The notes beneath the pieces were generated by a model. It made no database searches. It was not told the origin of the DNA and was given only the letters and a program-made list of their open reading frames with translations. From assembly GCF_032917945.1 (NCBI RefSeq), contig NZ_CP136624.1, positions 3,968,001-4,032,000 on the forward strand: a stretch of DNA of 64,000 bases. Direction: 5' to 3'. Shown here in pieces: positions 18,812 through 26,701 of the stretch. The translations under genes and the position numbers were made by a program. Each line of letters begins with the position of its first letter. The first letter of the stretch is position 1. Source of the DNA: Bradyrhizobium sp. sBnM-33. Its GTDB lineage: Bacteria; Pseudomonadota; Alphaproteobacteria; Rhizobiales; Xanthobacteraceae.

Positions 18812-18961
18812 TCAGGTGGCCTCAGACTTGGCTTCCTCTATAATGTCGACCTCGAAGTAGCCCATCTGCTCAAGTTCCTCGGCCTTTTTGACCGCGGCTT
18901 CTCCGGTTTCTCTTCGAAGGGTGATGCAGCCCGCGGCGTCGCGGGCATGATAGAATGTCAT
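18812..18961 (-). CDS. Small 49-aa hypothetical protein
   Basis: Starts MTFYHARDAAG at 18961 with GGGGT about 6 nt upstream and ends EVDIIEEAKSEAT. The middle (GEAAVKKAEELEQMGYF) looks helical and the strand order (FYHARD, CITLRR, helix, FEVDII) suggests a compact alpha/beta fold. A longer frame upstream (to 19009) lacks a ribosome-binding site. Downstream is the 3' end of the glycanase gene, in opposite orientation. Function unknown. Confidence 0.55.
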   Translation of the reverse strand: MTFYHARDAAGCITLRRETGEAAVKKAEELEQMGYFEVDIIEEAKSEAT

Positions 18962-19152
18962 TTGTGACCCCAAATATCGTTCGCATACACACGAATCGCC
19001 CCCCGACAATAGTGAGTGGGTGCGACCTTCAGCCCAACTAACGGCGTTAAATGCTGTTCTTGATCCACGTTAGGCTTTCCACGAAAGTGTTTGATCCTTC
19101 TCTAGCAATGTCACGACCCTGCCCAAAGAAACGCGGTCCTTGATGTTGCCGA

Positions 19153-19186
19153 GAAACAGGCATAATCGGGAAACAGGCATAATCGG
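19153..19186 (+). repeat. Two adjacent perfect 17-bp repeats
   Basis: GAAACAGGCATAATCGG occurs at 19153-19169 and again at 19170-19186, followed by TCGGTCGG. It sits about 30 nt before the glycosyltransferase start, so it could affect that gene's promoter spacing or 5' leader. Confidence 0.9.
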
Positions 19187-19217
19187 TCGGTCGGGGTCAC
19201 TGTCGCGGGCGATTTCG

Positions 19218-20483
19218 ATGCGTATTCTGTATGTTATTTCCTTTCCCCCGTTTCCTATCGAAATCAGTGGCGGAGCGATTCGATCGCATCTGCTTTTGAG
19301 CGCCTTGAATCAAGTTGGAAGTGTACGCATTCTCTACCTGAATTACCGCGGCCCCGATCATGATTTTGGGTCTGCCCCTTCATCAGCTTTCGACGACAAA
19401 CCCCTTTCCGTTTTGTCAATATCTATGCCGGGGACCAGCGGAAGCAAATACGAAAATTATCTAGAAAAGGCCTCGCGAGGCTTGGGGATGGTCTTCGGAA
19501 GCGGCCTGGCTATGGCTGGGCTGCGGGTCAGTATCGAGGCTGCACGGACCATCGCCGAACTCTGCGATCGCGGTGAAGTCGACCTGATAGTCGGAAGATT
19601 CTGTCGCACGTCAGCTGCCGCGGGTTTGCTGGCCGAACGAACTGTCCCCCTCATCATTGATGCCGACGACTGGGAACCTAGCCGTACAGCCGCGAGAATA
19701 CGATCGACGTCAAGGTACAATCTCTTGCAGCATGCCTACCTTCAACGAGCACTACAAGGTAGTTTGTACCTAGGGAGACAGGTGCTCGAAAAAGCCGATC
19801 ACGTTTGGCTTGCTTCGGAAAAAGATACTGCGGTACTCGATCGGCGCCATGTCACGACGCTACCAAATCTTCCACTTTCCTCTACTGGCGACGAAATTAA
19901 CGCCTTGAAACCGTCCGCCGCAGAATCAAAAATTTTATTGTCGGTCGGTGATTGGGGGAGGAAACAGAACACTGACGGAATGAACTGGTACCTGCGTCAG
20001 GTTTGGCCATTGATTCGTGAACGCGTACCTCAGGCCGAGCTTAGAATTGCCGGTGCGACTCAATCTTCGTTCGCGCGCGAGTGGGGTGCCAAGCAGAATG
20101 TGAGCGTGCTCGGTTTTGTCGACGAATTGCGTTCCGAATACGAAAAGGCCGCGGTCATAGCAACCCCAATCACTTGGGGCGGCGGCACAAAGATCAAAGT
20201 GTTGGAAGCTCTTGCATATGGCCGCGTTCCTGCGGGAACAAAACACGCCTTCGAAGGCCTTCCTGATCCAGGAAAATTGGAAACCATCGCGGCGATTGCA
20301 GACGAGCCCGTGCCACTCGCCGAAGCAACAGTTGGAATGCTTATCAATGCTCCAATGCGGCAATCGCAGGAGATTGCTGCAGCGAAGTATTATGTCGACC
20401 ATCACTCGGTTGCGGCTTTCAACAAGCGCGTCAAAGATACAGTCGAAAGCGTAATGAGTGCTCGGAAAGCACAATTGTGCTAG
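19218..20483 (+). CDS. GT4-type glycosyltransferase
   Basis: A 421-residue glycosyltransferase of the GT-B fold. The start MRILYVISFPPFP at 19218 matches the usual first beta strand and the glycine loop (ISGGAIRSH) of GT4 enzymes; an earlier start at 19140 would place translated repeat DNA in front. The C-terminal nucleotide-sugar domain has LSVGDWGRKQN, ELRIAGA and the donor-site segment TPITWGGGTKIKVLEALAYG with its conserved Glu. The ribosome-binding site is weak. The gene is less GC-rich than the core and has no exopolysaccharide neighbours, so it looks transferred. It probably adds a sugar to a surface polysaccharide or lipid; acceptor unknown. Confidence 0.8.
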   Translation: MRILYVISFPPFPIEISGGAIRSHLLLSALNQVGSVRILYLNYRGPDHDFGSAPSSAFDDKPLSVLSISMPGTSGSKYENYLEKASRGLGMVFGSGLAMAGLRVSIEAARTIAELCDRGEVDLIVGRFCRTSAAAGLLAERTVPLIIDADDWEPSRTAARIRSTSRYNLLQHAYLQRALQGSLYLGRQVLEKADHVWLASEKDTAVLDRRHVTTLPNLPLSSTGDEINALKPSAAESKILLSVGDWGRKQNTDGMNWYLRQVWPLIRERVPQAELRIAGATQSSFAREWGAKQNVSVLGFVDELRSEYEKAAVIATPITWGGGTKIKVLEALAYGRVPAGTKHAFEGLPDPGKLETIAAIADEPVPLAEATVGMLINAPMRQSQEIAAAKYYVDHHSVAAFNKRVKDTVESVMSARKAQLC

Positions 20484-20670
20484 CGCACTATCTCAATCCT
20501 GCAAAATCCGCCTAAGGAAGCTAGACTTTAGAGCCGCGCAGGAGGAACGATATTGCCCCCTGGAGCCAAGAGTGGAATGGACGCTCGATGTCCGCTTTGG
20601 GTCTTGGTCGTGTAAAGACGCTCGGACGTGATCGGTCGGTTGTGCGCGGTGACCTGGCGCGGCTCGACTG

Positions 20671-20678
20671 CATTGTTC
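20671..20678. repeat. 8-bp target duplication, left copy
   Basis: CATTGTTC directly before the left end of the IS66 element; an identical copy is at 23196-23203. IS66 elements are known to duplicate 8 bp. Confidence 0.85.
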
Positions 20679-20736
20679 GTATCCGTCCGGTGAAGGCCGC
20701 CTTGCCGAGTGAGACGCGTTATTGAGAACTGTCCTT

Positions 20737-21144
20737 ATGGACAGTGATAGGCGCAGCGCCCAGGTTGAACGGCTCGAAGTGGTGGACACAGGCCGGCGGC
20801 GGCGCTGGTCCGAGGATGAGAAGCTCAAGATCGTCCTGGAGAGCTTACAGGCGCCGCGCCAGGTCGCTGCGACGGCGCGGCGATACGGCGTTTCGCGCTC
20901 ATTGCTGCTCCGATGGCGACGGTCGTTTCGCCCCGAGCCGAAGGATGCCAACCATCAAACAGGCTTCGTACCGGCGATGATGGTCGCGGAATCGGGGGCG
21001 ACGCCTGGTCCAGTCGGGTCGGCCGGCGGCGGCGTGATCGAGATCGAGTTCACGGCCGGGGTTCGGATGCGGATCACGGGTACGGTCGACGCGGCGACGC
21101 TAAAGGCCGCGGTCGCGGCACTGGCTGATGGACGGCCGCGGTGA
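20737..21144 (+). CDS. tnpA: IS66 accessory protein TnpA
   Basis: A 135-residue protein starting MDSDRRSAQ at 20737. Residues 20-65 contain a helix-turn-helix (WSEDEKLKIVLESL, then VAATARRYGVSRSLLLRWRR) as in IS66 OrfA/TnpA and IS3-type OrfA proteins. The C-terminus has the strand-rich segment VIEIEFTAGVRMRITG seen in IS66 TnpA. It ends inside the start of tnpB: the GTG at 21141 overlaps the TGA at 21142-21144, so the two are translationally coupled. It is required for IS66 transposition, but its exact role is not settled. Confidence 0.9.
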   Translation: MDSDRRSAQVERLEVVDTGRRRRWSEDEKLKIVLESLQAPRQVAATARRYGVSRSLLLRWRRSFRPEPKDANHQTGFVPAMMVAESGATPGPVGSAGGGVIEIEFTAGVRMRITGTVDAATLKAAVAALADGRPR

Positions 21145-21488
21145 TCACCATTGCGTCGGGCGTACGGGTGTGGATTGCGACCGGTCATACCGATATGCGT
21201 CGCGGCATGAACTCGCTGGCCTTGCTGGTGCAGGAAGCCTTCAGGCGCGACCCGCACGGCGGCGACCTCTACGTGTTCCGTGGCAAGAGCGGCAAGCTCA
21301 TCAAGATCCTTTGGCATGATGGGCTGGGTATGTCGCTCTACGCCAAGCGGCTGGAGCGCGGCCGCTTTCTCTGGCCGTCGTCGACTGATGGCGTGGTGAC
21401 AATCACCCCGGCCCAGCTCGGCTACTTGCTGGAGGGCATTGACTGGCGCATGCCGCAACACACGTGGCGACCGCAGGCGGCCGGCTGA
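21141..21488 (+). CDS. tnpB: IS66 accessory protein TnpB
   Basis: A 115-residue protein with the features of IS66 TnpB (Orf2, PF05717): VWIATGHTDMRRGMNSLALL at residues 9-28, GGDLYVFRGKSGKLIKIL and DGLGMSLYAKRLERGRF. The start is GTG, overlapping the tnpA stop. Length is normal and the frame intact. TnpB is needed together with TnpA and TnpC for movement. Confidence 0.92.
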   Translation: MITIASGVRVWIATGHTDMRRGMNSLALLVQEAFRRDPHGGDLYVFRGKSGKLIKILWHDGLGMSLYAKRLERGRFLWPSSTDGVVTITPAQLGYLLEGIDWRMPQHTWRPQAAG

Positions 21489-21561
21489 TCGCTGTGATTT
21501 GAATCGATGGCACGATCGGCAGTCCGGACAGAGACCGCGTCTTGTGATTCTCTGGTCGGCG

Positions 21562-23138
21562 ATGGGCGCCGATGATTCTCTCCCCGACGATGTGACCAGG
21601 CTGAAGGCGATGCTGCTTGCCGAGCGAGCGGCCCGCTTGGCCGCGGAGGCGGAAGCTCAGGCACGGACACACTGCTGATCGAGAAGCTCAAGCTCACGAT
21701 CAAGAAGCTGCGGCACGAGCAGTTCGGACAGTCCTCCGAGCGAGGCGCATTGCTGGACCAGCTCGAGCTGCAGCTCGCCGATCTGGAAGAGAACGCCGCG
21801 CAAGCCGAGACTGCGGCGCAGATGGCCGCAGCCGACAAGATTACGGTGGCACCATTCGAGCGCCGCAAGCCGGCGCGCCGGCCGCTGCCGGAGCATTTGC
21901 CGCGGGAGCGCATTGTCTATCCGGTGCCTGCGACCTGCCCATGCTGCGGCGACAACCGATTGCGTAAGATCGGCGAGGACGTGACCGAGATGCTGGAGCT
22001 CATCCCGCGCCAGTGGAAAGTGATCCAGCACGTGCGCGAGAAGCTCGTCTGCCGGGCCTGCGAGGCGATCACTCAGCCGCCGGCGCCCTCGCACCCGATT
22101 GCGCGTGGACGTGCGGGGCCGAAGCTGCTCGCTCATATCTTGTTCGCCAAGTACGGCCTGCACCTGCCGCTCAATCGTCAGAGCGACGTCTACCAGCGCG
22201 AAGGCATCGACCTCGACGTATCGACGCTCGCCGACTGGGTGGGCGCGTCGGCCGCAACCCTGATGCCGCTGGTCGATGCAATCCGGAGCCATGTCTTCGC
22301 TGCCGAGCGCATCCATGCAGACGACACCACGGTGCCGGTCCTGGCCAAGGGCAAGACGCGGACCGGCCGGCTCTGGACCTATGCGCGCGACGACCGACCG
22401 TTCGCCGGCCCCGATCCGCCGGCCGCCGTGTTCTTCTATTCGCCGGATCGTAGCGGTGAGCACCCGGAGCAACATCTGGCGGGCTATGCCGGGCTGATGC
22501 AGGCCGACGCCTATGCCGGTTTTGGCAAGCTCTACGAGGCCAATCGCAAAGCAGGTCCGATCATCGAGGCCGCGTGCTGGGCGCACGGCCGGCGCAAGTT
22601 CTTCGATCTGGCACGGCTCAGCAAGGCGCCGATCGCGGCCGAGGCGGTCAAGCGCATCGACGTCCTGTTCGCCATCGAGCGCGAGATCAACGGTCTCGCG
22701 CCGCAGGAGCGCCGGCACGTGCGCCAGGAGCGCAGTCGACCATTGATCACCGAACTGCACGCTTGGCTGCGCGAGCAGCGGGACAAGCTCTCCAGGAACA
22801 ACGAGACGACCAAGGCGATCAACTACTGCCTCAGCCGCTGGGATGCATTCACCCGCTTCCTTGATGACGGGCGCCTGTGCATGTCGAACAACGCCGCCGA
22901 GCGCGAGCTACGGGCCGTCGCCGTGGGCAGAAGAAACTGGACCTTCGCCGGCTCCGACGAGGGCGGTCGGCGTGCGGCTGCGATCTACACCCTCATCGCC
23001 ACCGCCAAGCTCAGCGACATCGATCCACAAGCTTGGCTCGCCGACGTGCTGGCCCGCCTGCCAGATTACCCCGCCAAACGCATCCACGAACTCCTGCCTT
23101 GGAATTGGCGGCTTCAGAGCATCGCTCACGCGGCTTGA
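21562..23138 (+). pseudogene. tnpC: IS66 transposase TnpC, frameshifted
   Basis: The N-terminus starts MGADDSLPDDVTRLKAML at 21562 and reads to ARTHC before a TGA at 21676-21678. The rest of the protein (IEKLKLTIKKLRHEQFGQSS onward) continues in another frame from about 21672. One missing base near 21670 would restore the whole. The remainder is complete: a zinc-binding CPCCGDNRL segment, the DDE domain with ADDTTVPVL and GYAGLMQADAYAGF, and the C-terminal IHELLPWNW. As written only an N-terminally truncated 462-residue product from 21750 could be made. Confidence 0.85.
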
Positions 23139-23195
23139 GCCTAATCAGTCCTCCACCCAGAACGGCCTAACCGGGGGCCGTCACCGGATGCGTAC

Positions 23196-23203
23196 CATTG
23201 TTC
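23196..23203. repeat. 8-bp target duplication, right copy
   Basis: CATTGTTC directly after the right end of the IS66 element, identical to 20671-20678. Confidence 0.85.
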
Positions 23204-23341
23204 GACCGGCAGTGTAAGTTGCAAAGTTCACCAACCCTGCCAACGATGCAGCCGCAATGTCACAGATGTTCAAGGCCTGCTGGATTGGATACAGTTCGAT
23301 TTGTCGGCCGTCGAACTAGGTAAAACCCCCCACGACCGAAA

Positions 23342-23470
23342 CCCGGCCTCGTGCTCCTTCAAAATCCCGATGATCTGCTCTTCCGAAAAGCGACTGCGCT
23401 TCATGCTCTGGTCGTTGTCGTGGGCCAGAACGAACTTCAAACTGGATTAAGCCGGTGGGGCAACGTCACG
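23342..23470 (-). mobile_element. Remnant of an IS3-family element, left end and start of orfA
   Basis: On the minus strand an ATG at 23404 opens MKRSRFSEEQIIGILKEHEA, the hallmark start of IS3-family OrfA. After about 21 residues similarity stops near 23342. About 65 nt of leader ahead of the ATG, in typical arrangement, belong to the same remnant; its outer end near 23470 is approximate. The rest of orfA and all of orfB are gone. Confidence 0.75.
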
Positions 23471-23479
23471 GCGTCAGTA

Positions 23480-23617
23480 ATCGGAACCTGCATTAATTGC
23501 ATCGCACCAGGAAGCCTGCGTGCGACGCTTGCGCTTATCATCATCGGGGTTGGTTTCGCGCTGACAGCGGAACGGCGAAAGCTTCTGAGGAGCAGACAGG
23601 ATAGTCGGGCCAAATGA
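23480..23617 (+). pseudogene. 3' end of a small membrane protein gene
   Basis: The frame has a hydrophobic segment (LRATLALIIIGVGFALTAE) and a basic tail ending DSRAK, with a terminator just after it. Upstream the frame enters the IS3 remnant, so the true 5' end appears replaced. Unidentified. Confidence 0.35.
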
Positions 23618-23620
23618 AGG

Positions 23621-23637
23621 ACCGCCGCGAAGGCGGC
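23621..23637 (+). terminator. CCGCC/GGCGG hairpin
   Basis: CCGCC at 23622-23626 pairs with GGCGG at 23632-23636 across GCGAA. It separates the membrane-protein remnant from the H-NS gene that ends at 23650 on the other strand, and may serve both. Confidence 0.55.
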
Positions 23638-23649
23638 CTGTCCAGCAAA

Positions 23650-23961
23650 TTATCCGATCCGAAACTCATTGCGGTTCCTTCCGGACGCGATGAGTATGGC
23701 TAGCCATCTTGGGATTCTGCCGCGTCCCGACCACGTCTCTGAGGGGTTGTCGGGATTTCTAAACTTCGGCTCGACCGTGAGGTAGCGCCGACGTTGCGGG
23801 ACGTCAGTCGGGGATCGACCGAACTTGCGACCAAGCTCATCCAGTCTGTTTTGAAGCTTGCGCTTTTCGTTCTCGAGTTTTCGATTTAGGATCTCGATGA
23901 TCGTCTGGTGCAGGTCCCAAAGGTCGTTAAGCTCCATCTCCTCCAGTTCTCGGTCGTTCAT
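23650..23961 (-). CDS. H-NS family nucleoid-associated protein
   Basis: A 103-residue H-NS-type protein, expected to bind and silence AT-rich, horizontally acquired DNA. Residues 1-50 form the helical oligomerisation part (MELNDLWDLHQTIIEILNRK, then a charged helix). The C-terminal DNA-binding domain has the signature PKFRNPDNPSETWSGRGR followed by IPRWL and ends EFRIG. The start MNDRELEE at 23961 is chosen because GGGGCTGGGC precedes it; a longer frame to 24045 reads through the upstream hairpin and is unlikely. A decayed relative lies at 5711-5982. Confidence 0.9.
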   Translation of the reverse strand: MNDRELEEMELNDLWDLHQTIIEILNRKLENEKRKLQNRLDELGRKFGRSPTDVPQRRRYLTVEPKFRNPDNPSETWSGRGRIPRWLAILIASGRNRNEFRIG

Positions 23962-24016
23962 GCCCAGCCCCAAGAGAATGGCGCGACTCATTACACAATG
24001 AAATACTAGCAAAAGA

Positions 24017-24038
24017 AAAGCCGCCAGGAGGCGGCCTT
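24017..24038. terminator. GCCGCC-AGGA-GGCGGC hairpin with A and T flanks
   Basis: GCCGCC at 24020-24025 pairs perfectly with GGCGGC at 24030-24035, with AAA before and CTTT after. It lies between the upstream remnant at 24070 and the H-NS gene, and works in either direction by sequence. Confidence 0.65.
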
Positions 24039-24069
24039 TCAACAAGAACCTGATCGCGTCCAGAACCTC

Positions 24070-24438
24070 CTACTGGAAAGCAACGCCTTGCGGGTCGTTT
24101 GAAATTAGGTCTCGGTAGCCGCGTGTTCGGCGAAACCTCAGCGGAGCCTTGCCGCCAACCTGGTTGTCGCCTTGTGAACCAAAGCGTTCGCCTGTTCCCT
24201 TAAATTTGCGAACCTGGCCTTGGTTTGTGTGCGCAAACGCCAACGCGTCCACCCGGTTCGAGGACCAGCATAAGAGTCCGATGGCCGCCTGCCATCGGCG
24301 CAGCAGAATTTCTTCGCGGAAGTCCGCCAAATATAAATAGTGGCAGCGTCTCGCAGGGTGGTCAGGGCCAGCCACCTGGCAATGATATGGGATCGCACTC
24401 GCGCGACCAGCCTTTGTCAGCCTGTGGATGCTTTCCAA
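24070..24438 (-). pseudogene. Remnant ending in NDPQGVAFQ (small-protein family)
   Basis: The end of this frame, ISNDPQGVAFQ then a stop, is followed in the same frame by EVLD. It matches the ending NDPEGVAFEYEVL inferred for the family also seen at 6819-6952, with the Tyr codon turned into a stop. The upstream part does not match well and shows two competing frames. It precedes an H-NS gene, whereas the equivalent copy at 6.8 kb lies near the decayed H-NS gene. Confidence 0.35.
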
Positions 24439-24926
24439 GAGGAGCGGAAAAGCTAGACCTTGATCGACGAGTTTCGATCGAATGATAGAATCTCAATGAA
24501 CCGTGTCGGACCGTAGCGCCTGTCCGTCCGAGTCCGTGATGTGCACCTCCCATCCTGTTTTGTGGAGGCCTTTCGCTTTGGCTACAGAACGTCGGGGGTG
24601 GTATTCTCCGTTTCGACCCAATTGCCGTCCTTAGATGCATGGACCGTGAAGGATTCCATCTTTCCTCTATCAATCATCGCAATGACCTAGTTGACGCCTT
24701 TGCTGCAATAATGACTGCATTCCAATTCGATCGCGGAGACGCCACGCAACTGAGCCGTACCGCCCGCCTTCAAATGGTGGACAGATCGTACCCAGTTCTG
24801 ATTAGGGAATCTATCCAGCGGCACGGTTGGATAGTGCCAGCAACCGGGCGGATCTCGATCGGGCGGGCAAACGCAGTTATCCAGGATGGTCCAGCTTCCC
24901 AACGCACCAGGGGCTTCCCTAAAAGT

Positions 24927-25263
24927 CAATGGCGCGTGATCGGGCGCCTCTTCGGCAATGGGATAGGTCTCCTGGCTGGTAGCGCATTGGCCTCGGCGGA
25001 CGCTTGCGCATTCGGCGCTCGCCTTAGGATCGCCTTGGCGGCTTCCCGGTAGGCCGCGGCTGCTTGCTCATCCGCAGTTGGGTGTAGATCAAAGCTACGC
25101 TTGTTGAAGCAGTCGCGTCAGGGCCTCCGAACTTGAGCACGGTCGGCGGTAATCGCTGATCGGCCTCGACCTGAGCGCTCGGCGGCGTAACCAAATAGGT
25201 AAAGCAACCTGCCAGGACAGCAGCGGCTAGAATGGCAGGAACAGCAAGACGCAAACAGATCAT
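24927..25263 (-). pseudogene. Frameshifted small lipoprotein gene
   Basis: Starts at 25263 with AAGG upstream and a lipoprotein signal peptide with lipobox LAGC (Cys20). After TSVALIYTQLR the written frame gives MSKQPRPTGKPPRRS and stops. The alternative frame gives EQAAAAYREAAKAILRRAP and runs to RRPITRH with a stop at 24927-24929, which looks more natural. One base change near 25065 would join them. Probably once an outer-membrane lipoprotein of about 110 residues. Confidence 0.5.
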
Positions 25264-25443
25264 TTGTTAGCCTTCTGCCCAACTCTACTGCTTTCGGCCC
25301 GGCGGATTCAGGCGATGGCGTCCTTCTGCCAGCGGACCGTTGCCGTGAATCACCAGTCGCAACAGAACCGCTGCGCCTGCTCCTGAATCATTTTGACTGT
25401 GCAACGAGCTAGTATGTTACTTGGGCCATTGGTTGGAAACCCT

Positions 25444-25527
25444 ATGTTTGAAGCTCTTACAGCACTTCTTGTCGCTCTTAGCGTCGGCATCTTTGTTGCC
25501 CACACGCTGGACGCTTTCCGGTCGTAA
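25444..25527 (+). CDS. 27-aa membrane microprotein
   Basis: ATG at 25444 to TAA at 25525-25527 encodes MFEALTALLVALSVGIF, then VAHTLDAFRS. Nearly the whole peptide is one hydrophobic helix with a short polar end. GGAAA precedes the start. Very short membrane peptides with this layout occur in Bradyrhizobium genomes, by memory. It is too short for most gene finders. Confidence 0.5.
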   Translation: MFEALTALLVALSVGIFVAHTLDAFRS

Positions 25528-25784
25528 GGCGGCGTATCACAGCTTCGGCTTCAGCTCCAATCCGGCGCTGGTCCAGTCTTCGCTGATGCCGTTGTTGCAA
25601 GTAATAACTTCTGTCCAATCCGGACGCGGACTGACCCAGCCAATCGCAGCTCAGTTCCCTGCGCTCTAGCTCTTCCGCGCGATTAGGCCGTTCGGCGGGT
25701 AACCCGAGTGGTAAGGTCGTCCGGAACCCCGCGCGCAGTGCCATAGGTATGAAGAAGGGCGCCAGCAAGACATTTCAGTTTCTG

Positions 25785-25955
25785 CTAGTCCTTCCAGATG
25801 CGCTCTCCGCACGGGCATTCAAACATATGAACGACAACCCCGCTGTCAAATTCAACCATCGTTCTCACGAGGGTGAGCTTTCTATTGCAAAAACGGCAAG
25901 TCTTGCTTGATTGGTCCTTAACCGAGGCGACCCTCTCAGCCAAAAATATTTCCAT
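25785..25955 (-). CDS. Small zinc-ribbon-like protein
   Basis: A 56-residue protein starting MEIFLAERVAS at 25955 with GGAAG 6 nt upstream. It contains CRFCNRKL and, 20 residues later, ECPCGERIWKD. The paired CxxC and CxC motifs suggest a zinc ribbon. A similar design is seen in the protein at 61247-61432. Role unknown; nucleic-acid or protein binding is a guess. Confidence 0.6.
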   Translation of the reverse strand: MEIFLAERVASVKDQSSKTCRFCNRKLTLVRTMVEFDSGVVVHMFECPCGERIWKD

Positions 25956-25967
25956 CGCAGCTTCCAC

Positions 25968-26440
25968 TGATAAAAGGGCGGCCTCATAGTGGGCCGGATG
26001 GTTTCCCGGAATGTCTCATCTTTGCCGCTTTAATTCGACTGTCAAGCGACGCCATTGTCGAAGCAGGCATACCTCGCCAAAATATCAGTTCTCATTTTCG
26101 CAACCTCGAACGACGACCGATGTCGGCGCCGCAATGAACAATTTCAGCTCTCGATCCGACAACCGTCGGTCAACATCTCATGGATCCGGCCCGGGGAGCG
26201 GGGTGTCCCAGCAGTTGAACCGGGCGCGCTAGAAAACCTATCAGTTTGATCGCGCTCGCGCCGTGTGACGGCAACGCCGCTTCACTGCCCGCTCCTATGC
26301 GCAGTACCATGGCATCTGCGGGAAACGGCGCGCGGGACCAGGTAGATATCTTGCCGCGCGCTATTGTCCTACTCCGGCTCAGGCATCTGCTCTGGGGCTT
26401 TGTCCAGCCGGAGACATAGGTAACTGATCCTACCTAAGAG
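25968..26440. other. No recognisable gene; edge of the accessory region
   Basis: Frames are short. Beyond this point coding density and GC content rise and genes become long and collinear. No tRNA, direct repeat or integrase was seen that would mark a formal island end. Confidence 0.35.
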
Positions 26441-26701
26441 ATGAACGTTTGGGGTCTGCCGTATGCGCTGGCGCCATTCAAATATCAGGTGAAGCGCCTG
26501 CAGCAGCTTCGCGACAAGTTCGCGGCGTTAAATGAGCAAGACAAGTCAGCGCTGCGGCCGCTGCTTGAGCGCAAGGGTGCTGGCAGTATGGCACACAATC
26601 TTGCGTCACGTCCGGTGGCGGCTGCCCAGCGCCGTCGCGATCGATTCCGGATTCCGGATGCGTTCGATCAGCATGTCGATGCGATCGCCGCCCCAGAATA
26701 A
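26441..26701 (+). CDS. Possible basic protein, overlaps the next gene tail to tail
   Basis: An 86-residue frame with ATG at 26441 and AAGAG just upstream. Its first 60 residues (for example FKYQVKRLQQLRDKF and EQDKSALRPLLERKG) look like real helical protein. The last 30 residues lie over the 3' end of the isomerase gene on the other strand, so this may be a gene truncated at the boundary. Not recognised. Confidence 0.3.
   Translation: MNVWGLPYALAPFKYQVKRLQQLRDKFAALNEQDKSALRPLLERKGAGSMAHNLASRPVAAAQRRRDRFRIPDAFDQHVDAIAAPE

Larger units (their letters stand above)
20679..23195 (+). mobile_element. Complete IS66-family insertion sequence
   Basis: A 2517-bp element bounded by imperfect inverted repeats: GTATCCGTCCGGTGAAGGCC at 20679-20698 against the reverse complement of 23176-23195 (16 of 20 match). 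It is flanked on both sides by CATTGTTC. It carries the tnpA-tnpB-tnpC order of IS66. The perfect target duplications indicate a fairly recent insertion. tnpC is frameshifted, so this copy probably cannot move by itself. Confidence 0.9.

Noticed and set aside
21657..22760. 367-codon frame opposite tnpC
   Set aside because: A shadow of the IS66 transposase on the other strand, caused by GC-rich codon use.
24687..24929. 80-codon minus-strand frame after the lipoprotein remnant
   Set aside because: Starts with TTG inside the stop region of the previous gene and has no recognisable family; could be chance.
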